This document shows, piece by piece, positions 19,750-31,347 of a stretch of DNA of 64,000 bases. The translations under genes were made by a program, and so were the position numbers. Within the stretch, counting starts at the first letter, position 1. Each line of letters starts with the position of its first letter. Source of the DNA: Coffea arabica (Eukaryota > Streptophyta > Magnoliopsida > Gentianales > Rubiaceae). Under the pieces are notes generated by a model. The model saw nothing but the letters and a program-made list of their open reading frames with translations. It searched no databases and was not told the DNA's origin. The DNA lies in assembly GCF_036785885.1 (NCBI RefSeq), contig NC_092310.1:1860001-1924000 (forward strand). The letters are read 5' to 3'.

Positions 19750-20556
19750 GGGTCTGTTTGGTTGGAAGTAAAATGTTTTCCTTGGGAAAATATTTTCCGT
19801 GGAAGTAATTTTCCATGAAAATCATTTCCCTTTCATCATTTTCAGGTGTTTGGTTAGTTTATTGAAAATATTTTTTTACTTCATTTTTCTGGTGTTTGTT
19901 TAACTTTTGAAATATTTTCACTTTTATCTCTATCTTTACTTTCTACACATTATAACTACATACTTCTTCCCATGTAAAATAAGAAAATTTATCTCATTAT
20001 TTAACTTTAAAAAATGTTGGAGAAATGTATATATGAATAAAAAATATCTCCTTAAGCAATAAACAAATTGCTGGCCATTTAGTGTCAAATATCAATCACA
20101 TGCAATGCTTATTGTGACATATATCTTGCACTCTCACTGCTAAAAGTTTCTCTAGAAAAGAATGTCTCTATTATACATAATTAATTACTAGCATAGGATG
20201 AGCATGATGAGGTTTTTTTTTTTATTTTGAATATACTAGGGGGAGGGTTGGGTTGGGTTGGGTGGTACGGGGGAGGGAGTGTAAGGAAGAGGTCTTGGGT
20301 TCGAATCCTCCTGTTTACACTAAAAAAAAAAAGAACATACTACAAGATGTTTTCAGTAAGTTTGGAACATACTACAGGCGGGATGCATGCATTTCGGAAA
20401 ACAACTTCAGTAAGTTTGGAAGGGAAGTTGTTTTCCATAAGATGAGTGAAAATATTTTACATAGGAAAATGTTTTCAGTAACTTTTGTGCAACCAAACAC
20501 GGGAAATTAGGAAAATATTTTCCTGAAAAACATTTTCACCCGAAACAAACGGACCC
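19750..20556. mobile_element. Tourist-like (PIF/Harbinger) MITE with nested SINE
   Basis: Ends GGGTCTGTTTGGTT and the complement of GGGTCCGTTTGTTT form the inverted repeat. Each side has TAA (19747-19749 and 20557-20559), the 3-bp duplication of PIF/Harbinger. Inner ends repeat GGAAAATATTTTCC-like palindromes. There is no transposase. A short SINE at 20239-20332 interrupts it. Confidence 0.75.
20239..20332 (+). mobile_element. Short tRNA-derived SINE
   Basis: About 94 bp ending in A11 (20322-20332). 'GGGTTCGAATCC' at 20298-20309 is a pol III B box, and the G-rich stretch with GGTGGTACGGGGGA may hold a degenerate A box. It is flanked by GAATATACTA (20229-20238) and GAACATACTA (20333-20342), a 10-bp duplication with one mismatch. 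Confidence 0.65.
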
Positions 20557-20559
20557 TAA

Positions 20560-21096
20560 AACTCAAATACTTGACTGTTTACTTCATTGCTTGATGCTTA
20601 AAACTAAACTGCATATGTGTGAACACACAAAAACATTTGTTTCTGATAGTTACAGCCTTAGCCAGGCCTTATCAACATCCCATTCAACCTGCCTTAGAAA
20701 ATAGAAAGAAAATCACATTGGCTGAGCAATTAACAGGCACGAGAAATAGTGGCTCAATGGGGGAAGAAAAAACGAGGGCTATTCCTTTTTTTTTTTTTTT
20801 TTTTGGATTGCGTGATCAATTAACAGGAAACGACATAAGCAAAACAATTCTTCATGTTCAGGCACTTGATTTTCCTTTGTGAATAATGAACTGAAAAAAG
20901 AAACTTAAAAATACTGGTTCAATTGAATCTTAAAATTAATGCAAAACATGGACAAGAATGCTGTAGTGTCTAAAGTACAATCTCGATTTAGTACAATACC
21001 TCTGAAACTTGAATACATATAATGTTCCAGTTCCCCAATTTTAAAACCTCTCAAGCCTGGCCAGATTCTTCAATGCTCGATTCTCAATTAATGGCT
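20560..21096. other. 3' flank of the NPF gene
   Basis: No gene is visible. A T19-20 run lies at about 20787-20805. The 3' UTR of the transporter must lie in the right part, but I could not pick a poly-A site with confidence. Confidence 0.4.
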
Positions 21097-23122
21097 TCAT
21101 GTATTTTCCGTTATGAAAGTGACCAAGTCTCCATTCTGGAGCTCATTTCCAGTTGTCTCGGATTTGGTATCACTTGAAACTGGTTCTGTATCAGGGAATG
21201 GGAAACATATGGCCGTCAACAAAAACCAAAGGAAATTTGTAGCGCTCAGACCGGCAAGCACCCAATAATAGTAATTCAAGTGACTCTCATTCAAGTCATG
21301 CTGAAACCAACTCTTTTTCCCTCCTTTCTCGCTAATCTTGCCCACCAAATGAACTGATAAAACACTTCCCATGATTCCCAGACCGGATAATCCAGGATTG
21401 AGGTAGACAAGGTACTTTTTCATCGATGGGGGACTTTGATCATTCAAGAATGCTGCAACACTGTTCTCATAAAATGAGTCTAGCCCACCAAGAAGAAAGA
21501 ATTGTGGAACAAGCAAAAAGACAGTCATGGGGATTTTCTCGTTAGGCTTGTCAATTAGACCATCACTTCTTATCACATGCATCCTGTGAGTTTCTACAAT
21601 GGCCGCAAATATGCAACATAATGCTGAGCATATTGTAGCTAATGCAATTCCAGTTGCTGGTGCATACCTTCTTCCGACTGCCACTTTCATACGGTTGTAT
21701 ACCCTTCTAAAACCCATCTTCGCTGCTTCATATAGCAACAGAAGGGTTGAATCAGGAAACTTCAATTTCCCAACCTTGTAATTCAGGTGGCTTGCTTGCT
21801 CTACGAAGTATGTGTTTCCCACGGAAGTAACTACAGAACAAATTATGCAGGTGATCCAAACTGGAAGCATACAGATTATGACCCATCTTTCTTGACTTTG
21901 AGTCCTGATATCCCTGTCAGAGAACCTAAGCAAAGGAAGAGAACAGCAAAAAATTCCTATGGTCAGAAGTTTCATTATCTCTTACTTGAGAACAAAGAAA
22001 TAGATCTGTATTTGATTTATGGAACACCCGACACTCTATTCCTTTTCAAGTGAAAGTTGAAAAGCAGGGAAGAAGGGCAAAAACTAAGACTATGATCAGG
22101 AAGAGGAAGATGAAAAAGGAAGGATGTGTGGGATGAACCCAAGTCTGCTGCCCTGGTATTCGCATGAACCCTGAATGAAAAGAAGTGTTGCTGCCAGCGT
22201 GAAAATTGCTGGAATTCCAAACCGAAGTTTCCATGGCTGTATGTATGGAAGTGCAATTAGTGCAATAACCGCGACAATGAGCACAAAGATAACGCCTGAT
22301 AATCTTAGGCCCGATATGCTGCTTCCGTTTCTTTGGTTCTGTCTGTTAAAAAGCTCCAACATTGCTTCTACTGGTTGAAACTGAAGTTTTGATATATCCT
22401 CTTCAGGTTGAGGGCTTTGTTGCCTGTTGCTTGTTTTATCAACAACTTGCCCCCTTTCAAGCTGATCCAATGCAAATGCAGCTAATGAAACAATGTGCCC
22501 ACTCACTCCAACAGCTGTCAACGCCAGACCTGTGTAAAAGATAGCCTTCTGTGTGTGACCAATGCAATTAGGCTGGTAATTAGCACAGGTGTGCGTTAAC
22601 TTGTGCAGTGCTGGTGGCGTAGACATTGACAGAAAACCCAAGCCCTGCTCATAATTTTGGATAATCAGTTCAAGAAAGTCCAGTAAAACTGGAAGCTATA
22701 CTCCTATCAAGTTAGGCCGTGAAATTGATGACTAAATAGAAGGAGGGGAGGAAGAACTGTGAATGAATTTGCCAACAGGAGAACTTACAGAGGAAAAGGC
22801 TATACTTGAGAGAAGCAGTATCCAGTAGTTATCCACTCCAAAGTCCCCAAATAAGAAAAGAATAAAAGGGAACAATTTAGTTAGGCCAGTGTATACATTC
22901 ATTATTCCTGCAGCATGAGTAAACCCAACTTTCCAAACATCTGTTAAGTACTTCTGCATTATCCACGTCACGTAAGTCGCCAACAAATCAGCCCATATTA
23001 GAACTGTTAAGACAAAAAAAAAAAGGAGTTAGCATTAAGTAGACAAGAATGATTGTTCAAGCAGAGGAAGTTAAAGAATGACAAGGCCTTTGATGACTCT
23101 GAGATGAATTAAAAGTACCCAT
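21097..23122 (-). CDS. NRT1/PTR family (NPF) transporter, NPF5.5-like
   Basis: Major-facilitator transporter of the plant NPF/POT family; members carry nitrate, peptides or hormones across membranes. Substrate unknown. My model has four exons: 23119-23122, 22789-23003, 22139-22644 and 21097-21925 (1554 nt, 517 residues). Phases fit: ATG G| joins TTCTAATATGGGC to give MVLIWADLL; exon 2 ends at a GTAAGT donor; the exon 3 donor GG|GTTCAT is weak but the only one keeping frame into FSDRDIRTQ. Family features are YLTDVW and NVYTGLTKLFP in exon 2, then PGLSGLGIMGSVLS and YYYWVLAGLSATNF in the last exon. The protein is short for the family (usually about 550-600), and lacks most of the loop before the RFLDKA-equivalent. 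TM1 lacks the ExxE[R/K] proton-coupling motif. NPF5.5 is my best match from memory. Confidence 0.8.
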
Positions 23123-23415
23123 TATTCTGACGAATGCCATTGATTTTTCGAACTTCTCGTTGAAATCCTGAGTGTGAGAAAAATACTATCAGAGCAAGGG
23201 AAATTAAGCTGACGATTAGAGCAGTTTCAGAACCATATGGTGGCCATAGCAAGCTGAAAGAAACCAGAGTTAATAGTTTGGATTGAGGTTTTTCTTTAAT
23301 TACCTCCAACTGCTATGTGTGCTGCTGGTCTGCGAGGGAAAAAGAGAGACGGAGAAACTTCTGTGCAATAAATCGTCATTAGAAAATTGGTTTAATTTCT
23401 TTTAAACAGATTCCT
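23123..23415 (-). promoter_or_regulatory. 5' leader and short promoter of the NPF gene
   Basis: The leader must lie immediately upstream of 23122. An open frame without ATG (23120-23309 region) overlaps it in another frame and encodes a hydrophobic stretch; I treat it as leader. A GT..AG pair (23303 and 23254) would make only a 50-nt intron, which is doubtful. Only about 300 bp separate the start codon from the Copia LTR. Confidence 0.4.
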
Positions 23416-23910
23416 TGTTTTGTGTGAAAGTAACTAGATTTCTAATTGATTTTAGTTACTTAAAGTAGTAGTTAAGGAATTTCCTATGTGTATGAGTTTA
23501 GGAAAAGGAGTTATTTCCTATTCTAAATCAGTGTAGGAATTAGCATTGATTTCCTATTGTTATTTGGATTTTGTCCAAATAATGTTCCTTATAAATAGGT
23601 GGGTTAGCATACTACATACAAGGGCACACAAGGGGCGACATGTAGCCTTATACATGGGTGGTGGAAGAGGGTTCTTGAGAGATGAGAGATGATATGTAAG
23701 GATTGGATTTGGGTTCAAGTTGTATTCTTGTATAGAGTTTTTCTCTCATAATAAAGAACGAATTTCTCTTCGTGGATTAATTTTAATGGTGGAGTCGAAT
23801 TATGTTAAATATTACGTGTCGTTTATCTTTCATACTTATGGCTTTTTATCATTAAATTGTTGTATACTTGATATTCCAATAGTTGTTTGTTCCGCACTTG
23901 AATCGTAACA
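23416..23910 (+). mobile_element. Copia-type LTR
   Basis: It starts TGTTTTGTGTGAAAG and ends CTTGAATCGTAACA, so it has TGTT..AACA ends. It has a TATAAATA box at 23590-23597 and, two bases past the end, a primer-binding site. The following internal sequence (to about 24230) has no gag or pol, so the element is truncated or badly decayed; no second LTR is seen. The left boundary is tentative. Confidence 0.65.
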
Positions 23911-23912
23911 AG

Positions 23913-23924
23913 TGGTATCAGAGC
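23913..23924 (+). other. Primer-binding site of the Copia element
   Basis: TGGTATCAGAGC is complementary to the 3' end of initiator tRNA-Met, the standard primer of plant Copia retrotransposons. It fixes the 3' end of the LTR at 23910. Confidence 0.85.
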
Positions 23925-24282
23925 TTGATTGTGAGACTGGGTTGTACAAGCACTTGAATCCCAACAAACTGAATGGTTGGATCAAGAGTTTGGTTGTTCA
24001 ACGTTGGATCTTGGTTAACTATTGAGATCAAGTAGATTGGTGGTTGTTACCAATTGAACAATTTAATGAGTGGTATTCTTATTTCAAGAGTTTGGTAAGA
24101 AACATTGAAAGTGAAAAATGGAAAGTCGAAAAGCATGGAGATACTTGACAGTGAATCTATGCAGATGATTTAAGAGTCAAGGAAAAGATGGAGTCCAATG
24201 TCGATTTTTGAACATAAATCGTTGGGTTGATATCTGCTTCGGAAGCTGTCTGTCCTTCAACTGTATATCTATTAGTCTCCAC

Positions 24283-25882
24283 TAGGGGTAAGCAAACGAT
24301 ACAAATTCGGTAATTCGGTTAGTTGAATTCGGTTATTTGACTTATAGAAATCTAAACCACTTTCAATTTCGAATTGGTTATAACTAAATTCATTTCGCAA
24401 CCGATTTCGAATTCGAAAATGGTAATGAATTCGGTCCAACCGAATTCATTTATTAAAAAAAAAAAATTTTGATGAAATAACTCTGTTATGGTCCTGAAGG
24501 AAGTGATTGTGTAATTTTTAATTTACAAATTGGGGCTCCTAAATTATAATACATTCATTATGCTCCTCAATGATTTAAAAATTATTACTGATTTGATCCC
24601 CAAATTTATTCATAATTTAACACATTACTTATGTTCTAATCATTTTGTGGTTTAATTGGCATTTATTTGATCACTTATACCTAGAATCCTTAGTCTATGA
24701 TTTAAGGAACATATAAAAAGTGATTAATTTAAGCTAGAATAAACCTTAGACTATACAATGATTAGTGATAATTTATGAATTTATAATTTGCAATGATTAA
24801 TAATAAGTAATATTAGTTACAAACTTACAAATTACAATGATTAGTGATAAGTTATATTAGTTACAAACTTATAATTTATTTCAAATCAAAATAAAACTTA
24901 TTTACTTACATATGTTATTGTGAAAGTCAATACACTAATACATTGATTTACAATTCATATGCATTCACTTATATTGCTTAGTTGTCTTGTCTATACTTAA
25001 AATCTTAAGATTAGTGAATAGAGAATATGAATTTTTATGTTAAATATATAATGTAAATTTAGAGCATACTAATACTTGCAAGTTACAGGTTACGCATTCA
25101 AATATTCAATAATTCAAACATGAATGATGTATCAAATTACCAATATCTAAATTCTAATTACTAATTATGTTTATTGTTTAATATTTAGTATTATACATAT
25201 ATGTATTAATTATTATCTAATTCTAGTCGTGTTAGTCATGTATAAAATAATAAGTATTATAGTTATGGTATATTGTTATGTATTACTATATATTTGTATT
25301 ATTATAGTCATATAACAATTAACAAATACTAAAATATATTGTACATTATTATATATTATTATTATTATTATAAGTACATGATAATACCATGTACTAACTA
25401 TTATTAATAGCATTTACCTATCGAATATAATATTTTTTTTTAGGGGTGTCCCGCAGGGAGTGGACCCCGCAGACTATTCCCCACCCTCAACAACTTGCTG
25501 GCAGCAAGGTTCGAACTAAGGACCTAAGCCTCCATCTTCAGTAACCTCAACCACCAGACTAAGCCCCTAAGGGCACCTATATAATATAATAATATATTAG
25601 TAGTATATACTAATACTAAATAGCATTTATCTATATATTATATAATTTTATAAACTAATTTGGTATTCGAATGCGGTAATGCATTTCATTTTACCAAATT
25701 TGAATGCGAAATCGGTTATTACCAAATTTATAATCTCATTATCTATTTCATACCATATTAGAATTCGGTAAATTCGGTACGTACTCAATTTGTACCAAAT
25801 TACCAAATACCCGATTTCAAATTACCAACTTGAATTTGAATTCGATTATGAATTCGGTATGTATCGAATTTGCTCACCCCTA
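24283..25882. mobile_element. Non-autonomous hAT-like element 2 (1.6 kb)
   Basis: Ends are TAGGGGTAAGCAAA and the complement of TAGGGGTGAGCAAA. The flanks GTCTCCAC (24275-24282) and GTCTCTAC (25883-25890) are an 8-bp duplication with one mismatch. Subterminal AATTCGGTAATTCGG-type repeats are dense at both ends. The interior is AT-rich with no transposase and is interrupted by a SINE at 25433-25577. Confidence 0.85.
25433..25577 (-). mobile_element. tRNA-derived SINE nested in hAT element 2
   Basis: On the minus strand it begins GGTGCCCTTAGGGGCTTAGT, with CTGGTGGTTGAGG as a loose A box and AGTTCGAACC as a good B box, and ends in an A-run (T9 at 25433-25441 on the plus strand). ATATAATAT flanks both ends (25425-25433 and 25579-25587), a plausible duplication. 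GC content contrasts with the AT-rich host element. Confidence 0.7.
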
Positions 25883-25890
25883 GTCTCTAC

Positions 25891-26185
25891 TGTCTTATTG
25901 CAGCTTTGCTCATGACTATCTTGACTCTGTGGCCTCATCTACAGCTGCACCTCCGCACCTTCTTTCCTTCAAAGCCCATCCTTCTATTGTTACAAATGAG
26001 ACAACATCGTAGCTTTGGATAATTTTATATGTGCTCACAGTTCACAAATTTGATACATTGAAATCTGAGACCACCAACTGTGTGGCTCCAAATATGAACT
26101 TTTATTGGGCTGGTCCAGTTTGCTTAGTAAACAGAAAGTTCGCCTCTCGCGATTTACAATCCATCTATTTGTCTATTATCAGTTA
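25891..26185. other. Short intergenic stretch
   Basis: No gene, tRNA or repeat recognised. Confidence 0.4.
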
Positions 26186-26944
26186 GAAAAAATGACTTGT
26201 CTCGTCCTTTATATTTTGGTGAAAAATTAATTTTATTATTTACTTTTAATATATAGTAAATTAGTCCATCATATTTTAAAGTGAACCAAGTTAGTCTCAA
26301 AATAACCTGATATAGTCATATGGATCTTACACTTAATCAACATAAAAAGAAAATAAATTTAAAATTATAACATAAATTACAATCCATTTTCTCTAAAAAA
26401 ATTAAAATTTTTTAAGAAAATGACATTAAGCTAACGTAGAAAGGAAAAAATTAAAATTCATATCATAAAAGAAACCCCCAAGTTACAAAGTTTTATAACT
26501 AAAAAATTTTTAACTTTCTTATAGAGAATGGTTTGTTTTAGATGTTATAATTTTTAATTTTTCTCTTTTTTAGAGAGAATAGTTTGTTTTAGTTGTTATA
26601 ATTTTAATTTCTTAAGAGATAATTGTTTATTTTTGATGTTACAATTTTTAATTTTTCTCTTTTTATGTTGACTTAATAAAATTTCCTAAAGAAGTTTTAA
26701 TATTTAATTTTTTAAAAGAAAAGGGTTCTTTTGTTATAATTTTAAATTTATTTCATTTTTTATATTGACTTAATCACATGTGCATATCAAGTATAGTTAG
26801 ATTTGGAAGAAATTAAAGTGACTGTTTCAATTTCGCCCCTAAAATCTATATCAAGTTGTCATTTTGGGACTAACTTGCTTCATTTTTAAATATGAGAAAC
26901 TAATTTGATTCGTTTTAAAAGTGGAGGACAAAAAACATTTTTTC
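26186..26944. mobile_element. Foldback/MULE-like element with long terminal inverted repeats
   Basis: The left arm (26186-26316) and the right arm (about 26835-26944) are imperfect reverse complements over more than 100 bp: GAAAAAATG at the tip, then AATTAGT..., AAGTTAGTC.CAAAAT and TTGATATAG-like at the inner end. The middle contains three or four diverged copies of a unit with 'GTTTGTTTTAGATGTTATAA' and 'TTTTTAATTTTTCTC' (26510-26660). No clear target duplication was found, so the superfamily is uncertain. Confidence 0.6.
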
Positions 26945-27649
26945 CAAGATGTGATGATTGAAATTGATCAGACCATCATATTGACTTGGAAGAAAATAAG
27001 ATTCGGTAAAAGAAGGCAAAAGGTTAATTGATGATTGAAGTTCACTATATTATTGACTGAGGAGGGGAAAAAAGAAAAGAAAAAGTGGTTACGGAAATGA
27101 AGACAAAGCTGACAATGGTGTAGACAATATGTGTTTCCTTTTTTACCCACAAATAAAGAGCAAGATTATACCACTCTCTCCACCCAAAAAAAAGAAAAGA
27201 AAAGAGAAACCACATACGCAAACACTCAATTTTATTTTATTTTTACAGTCCTAATGAAACTTTTAATAACTGCCAATAGCTTACTATCTTCGAAAAAGCT
27301 TAGTATCTTCTGAAAAAAAGGAAAAAAAAAACTCTCATTATAGGCCTAATAAAACCCTCCAATACTTGCCATTGCTTCTTTTTTTTTTTTTTTTTTTTTT
27401 GTGTTAAAGGTTTTCTTCCCACTACAGCAAGTGGTTCTTGGATGAACCCAAATTTTGTAGGAGGCAAAAGGCTTGGGCCAAGATAGGACTCGTATAAGGA
27501 CTTAATGGGCAACACTTCTGTAGGTGATTGGAGTAATGGCTAATAGAATGACAATCGCCAACCAATCATAGCTGTGTGAAAAATGCCCTTTCCCCTTTAG
27601 TATTACACTAGTCTGGGGGCTAAGCGCAGGGTAGGCATATGTAACCCGT
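26945..27649. other. Intergenic DNA, nothing recognised
   Basis: AT-rich with an A-rich tract (27185-27205) and a T22 run at about 27379-27400. The stretch after the T-run (27400-27600) is more GC-rich, but I could not assign it. Confidence 0.35.
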
Positions 27650-27812
27650 GTTGTTTGGATATGAGTTTATTTGAATGATTTATTTGAGATAATTACTGTA
27701 ACATTTTTTATAATGTGATGTATGTGAGATAAAAAGGTGATTGAAAAGATAAAAAAGTAATTGAAATTTGTGAAGTAAATTATTTTATTTCAAATCTTGT
27801 TAGTCCAAACTC
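27650..27812. mobile_element. Short MITE (same family as 60618-60783)
   Basis: It shares 'GATAATTACTGTAACA', 'GTGATGTATGTGAGATAAAA' and 'GGTGATTGAAAAGATAAAAA' with the clearer copy at 60618-60783. Outer ends (TTGTTTGGATATGAG and TTAGTCCAAACTCATC) are an imperfect inverted repeat. Confidence 0.6.
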
Positions 27813-28195
27813 ATCTGTAATTACTATGTTTGTCTAGTAATATTTTGTAAAGTTGTTTTGTAAATATTGATGTAGGAAATAATTTTATAGTATGTAAAAT
27901 AATTGTGAGCTAGTTATTTTTGATTAAATGAGGATTATTGGAAGGATTGTTGGTAGGTTATTGTATAAAATGTAGTTTAATGTTGAATAAAAATATAGCA
28001 TATATGTGCTGAAATAGTAGAATATGAGAATAGTATTTGAACCGTAAAAACTTCTACAAGTTTGACATCCAATATCTGCATTCGATATTCGTTCATAATT
28101 ATGAGAATATAGTCTGGACTAATAACATGGTATTGTAGCATTTTTTTTCCAACTTTGATGTTCCGACATCTGTGTTGGTAATAAAAGATGAATAT
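27813..28195. other. AT-rich intergenic DNA
   Basis: No feature recognised. Confidence 0.35.
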
Positions 28196-28200
28196 GTTAT

Positions 28201-29779
28201 TGACAGGTGCCGAACCTGTGCAATAATAATTACTAAAAAGTCCTAATTACCACCTCAATTAAATAATTATAGAACCAATCCAAGTACTGGAGCAGGAACC
28301 CTAGGTGTGCAATGGGTTACTTGATTCACCCTGTTCCCGAAGAGTTTGCTTGATCCGATATACCGGATTTGTCTAAAAAAATACTAATTTTGCGTACAAT
28401 GGCAAGTAGGGTCGATTCCACAGGGAGCGGGTAGGAAATTATTTCTTTCCAAAACAGTAGAACAAAATTGGGGGATTTTCAATGGGAGGCAAATAAAAAC
28501 AAAATAAAATAGAACAAACAAAATTCAAAAGTAACTCACAAGGCACAATTCACTAAAAATAGCAATTAACGAAATTCCACCCAAAGGATCAACTGCTCAG
28601 GCACGGTCCAATTAAATGATCATCGATGCAAAGATATTTCACCCATTCATCACTAGGTTGGTTATAGTTATCAATAAGCTCTGACAACCAATTCTTCCTT
28701 ACCTTTTCGACAGTCAAGGTACGACCATTGACTGCTTCCCTAACCAGATAACAACCCTAGGTACGACCGCAGGAATTTAATTACCCAATTGCATTAAAGC
28801 TAGAAGAACCCAACCCTAACCAAAAAACACGCTAAGAGGGTTTATTTAAGCTAGATCCTGCATTTCCCCATCATAAAACCAATTATGGTGGTTGCCACGG
28901 GGTGTTAACTAAATGAACAATTACGGATTCTATTTAATTAACGTGGCAGTAGGCTATTAAATTAAATTAAATACCCGGCCGTTGATATTCAATTAATCAA
29001 ATACCCATGAACAATTAATTCAGGAAATGCACGAATAGCAAGAAATTGAGAGAAATAATGAAGATTCGATTAGATCTCACAGATATTATGGACCGCGCCC
29101 TTGCGTCACCCTTTGGGTAGAGGAGAAAATTAGCCGCTCCTCATCGTGTCAATCCCGCGTGGTTTAATTGAATACATTCAATTGATTGCCGAAGAGTTGA
29201 AAAAACCCAAGAGGAATCTCACGGAATTTAGAAGAGTCAAAAGCAAAAAGTGAAAAAGGGTCTCCGTTGTACAGAGCCCAGATGCAATCCGCAGAAATAT
29301 TCAATGTCTGGCCGCTAGCCGCAGGCGAAACAAAAGCAACGGTAAAGCCAGGACAAAGCCGCTGACAAAAAGTAGGAAAAGAAAAATTAAAGCTAAGGCT
29401 AAAAAGTTGATCCCAAAAAAGTTCATTTTCCAATCTTGCTTTTCTTTTCTATATATAGCCGCCGCACACGAAGTCAAAAAGCAGAGACGTCTGGAACAAT
29501 TGCATCTCACAAAAGCTACTTCCTTTGGAGTTTTAATCCAATGCTTCGGGTTCACGTGGACCACGGTCCGGCTTTCGGTTTCGTCCTCCTTCTAAGGCGT
29601 GGTCACGCTCTGAAATAAAAAGTCTTCTGGAAATTTTTCCCCGCGATATCATTTTAATGCTAACCACCTACAATTCACACAAATGTCAAATATGAGTGAA
29701 ATCCCCTTTCTTAGCACCATGAATAGCCAAAATTAGGACAAGATGACAATGTAAAACGTGCCAAATAACGGCTCTATCA
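28201..29779 (-). mobile_element. Solo LTR (1.58 kb), minus orientation
   Basis: The sequence runs from TGACAGGTGCCG to GGCTCTATCA, with TG..CA termini on either strand. It is flanked by GTTAT (28196-28200) and GCTAT (29780-29784), a 5-bp duplication with one change. The segment near 28390-28440 (CAAGTAGGGTCG) matches, in reverse, the end of the LTR at 34927-36396, so both belong to one family in opposite orientations. There is no internal region or second LTR. Confidence 0.7.
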
Positions 29780-29784
29780 GCTAT

Positions 29785-30484
29785 TTTTGTTTGGCAATAT
29801 ATGAGCAGCATCGTCGTGTTAGAGTTCCTGCAAAATAAAATAGATGATTAAAGTAAACTTGTATGATTTTTTCTTTTTTATTTATGTCACAATCCAAACA
29901 AAACTTGTGTTGTTTAAAAGGATAATCAGCATTTAACGCTAGAGAAAAAGCAACAGTATCAATGGGAAATGAAAAAAACGCAAACTCAAAATGAGAATTT
30001 TCCAACGAAGAAGAGGCTGCTTTGAAAGAAGCATAGAAACAAAAAGTGACCCATCTGTGTGGTCCACAAAAGAGAACAATAAGTCAACAAAATTTAGGGC
30101 AAAAAAAACAACAAAATTACAATGCAACCAAGTAAATATAACATACATGTTGAATGAAGGTAAAGATAAATGGCATAACTGGAAAATAAGGCAACAACTA
30201 AGGCTAAACTAATACACATGAACAGCTAAGGTGGCCCATCTCTGCGGCAACAACGACGCAAACAAAAGAGGAACAAAGAACAAATAAATTACAAAGGAAC
30301 CAACCAACTACAGCATGCATCTTCCGCCGTCCTAAGTAAGGGAGAAACAGCAATTGGCATTACCGAAAAATGAGGAACTAACTAAGGCTAATGCTAATCA
30401 TATGAGGAACTATCAGGGAACCGATGCAAATGGACCGCAATAGCCCAAAAATATCAATCAATACTGAAACAACCAACGGATATA
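29785..30484. other. Intergenic DNA, nothing recognised
   Basis: Slightly purine-rich plus strand with several short ORFs but no domain or repeat I can name. Confidence 0.35.
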
Positions 30485-30492
30485 CTTTTACT

Positions 30493-31339
30493 TAGGGAGG
30501 GCAACGGGGCGGGGTTGGGGCGGGGACCCCTCCCCCACCCCTCGCCCCGTTGCCTATTAGTTCCTCCCGTCCCCCGCTTCCCGCTTCCCACTCCCCCCGC
30601 CCCGCCCCCGTCCCGCCTTGCCCCGCTTCCCCCGCGGGGGCACCCGCGGGGTTAATATATTTTTATTATATAATTTTATTATAATTAAATTTTAATAAAT
30701 AATCAAGTACTAAAATATCAACACATCATCAAATTATTATTCATTGTAATTTTACAATTGAAACTCATAAAAACAATCAAACAGAAGTTATTTGAATACA
30801 ATCCAATATGATGAAATAAATATAACTAAAATAGTCAAGTTTTCACTTTTAGTACAAATGCAATCACTAATTCATTATTGTGTTTGTGCTTTTTTTTTGA
30901 GAAAAAAGTGTTATTCTATTAAGTGTAATTAGAAATTTAGTATAAATGTATTAGTAAATTTAGTATAACTAATTAATAAATTCTATTAGTAGACATGTAT
31001 AATTATTCATAATATTAGTAGACATGTATAATTATTCATAATATTAGTAGACATGTATCAATTATATTACATAAACTAATATACATTATATAATACATCT
31101 AACTAATAATATCATTATCATAAGTTTATAACTAATTAACTTACATATTATATATAATTATATATATTTATATATATATATTTTTTTTTGCGGGTGGCGG
31201 GGCGGGGGTATACTCCCCCGCGCCCCGCCCCGTTTTTAAGCGGGGGGAATTTTCCCCCCGCCCCCGCCCCACCCCCCGCCCCCGCCCCAACCCTCACCCC
31301 GAGAGCCCCCGCGGGCACCCGCCCCCATTGCCATCCCTA
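30493..31339. mobile_element. Non-autonomous hAT-like element 3 with GC-rich ends
   Basis: Ends TAGGGAGGGCAACGGGG and the complement of TAGGGATGGCAATGGGG. A perfect 8-bp duplication CTTTTACT flanks it (30485-30492 and 31340-31347). Both ends are about 100-170 bp of GGGGCGGG/CCCGCCCC repeats around a very AT-rich core. A 27-bp unit GTAGACATGTATAATTATTC... repeats near 30990-31060. There is no transposase; the apparent ORF at 31188 is just the C-rich end. Confidence 0.9.
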
Positions 31340-31347
31340 CTTTTACT

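Noticed and set aside
23109..23309. 66-codon frame with a hydrophobic segment upstream of the NPF start
   Set aside because: It has no ATG, a stop lies one codon upstream of its TTG, and it cannot be spliced in frame to exon 2 with a GT donor of any strength.
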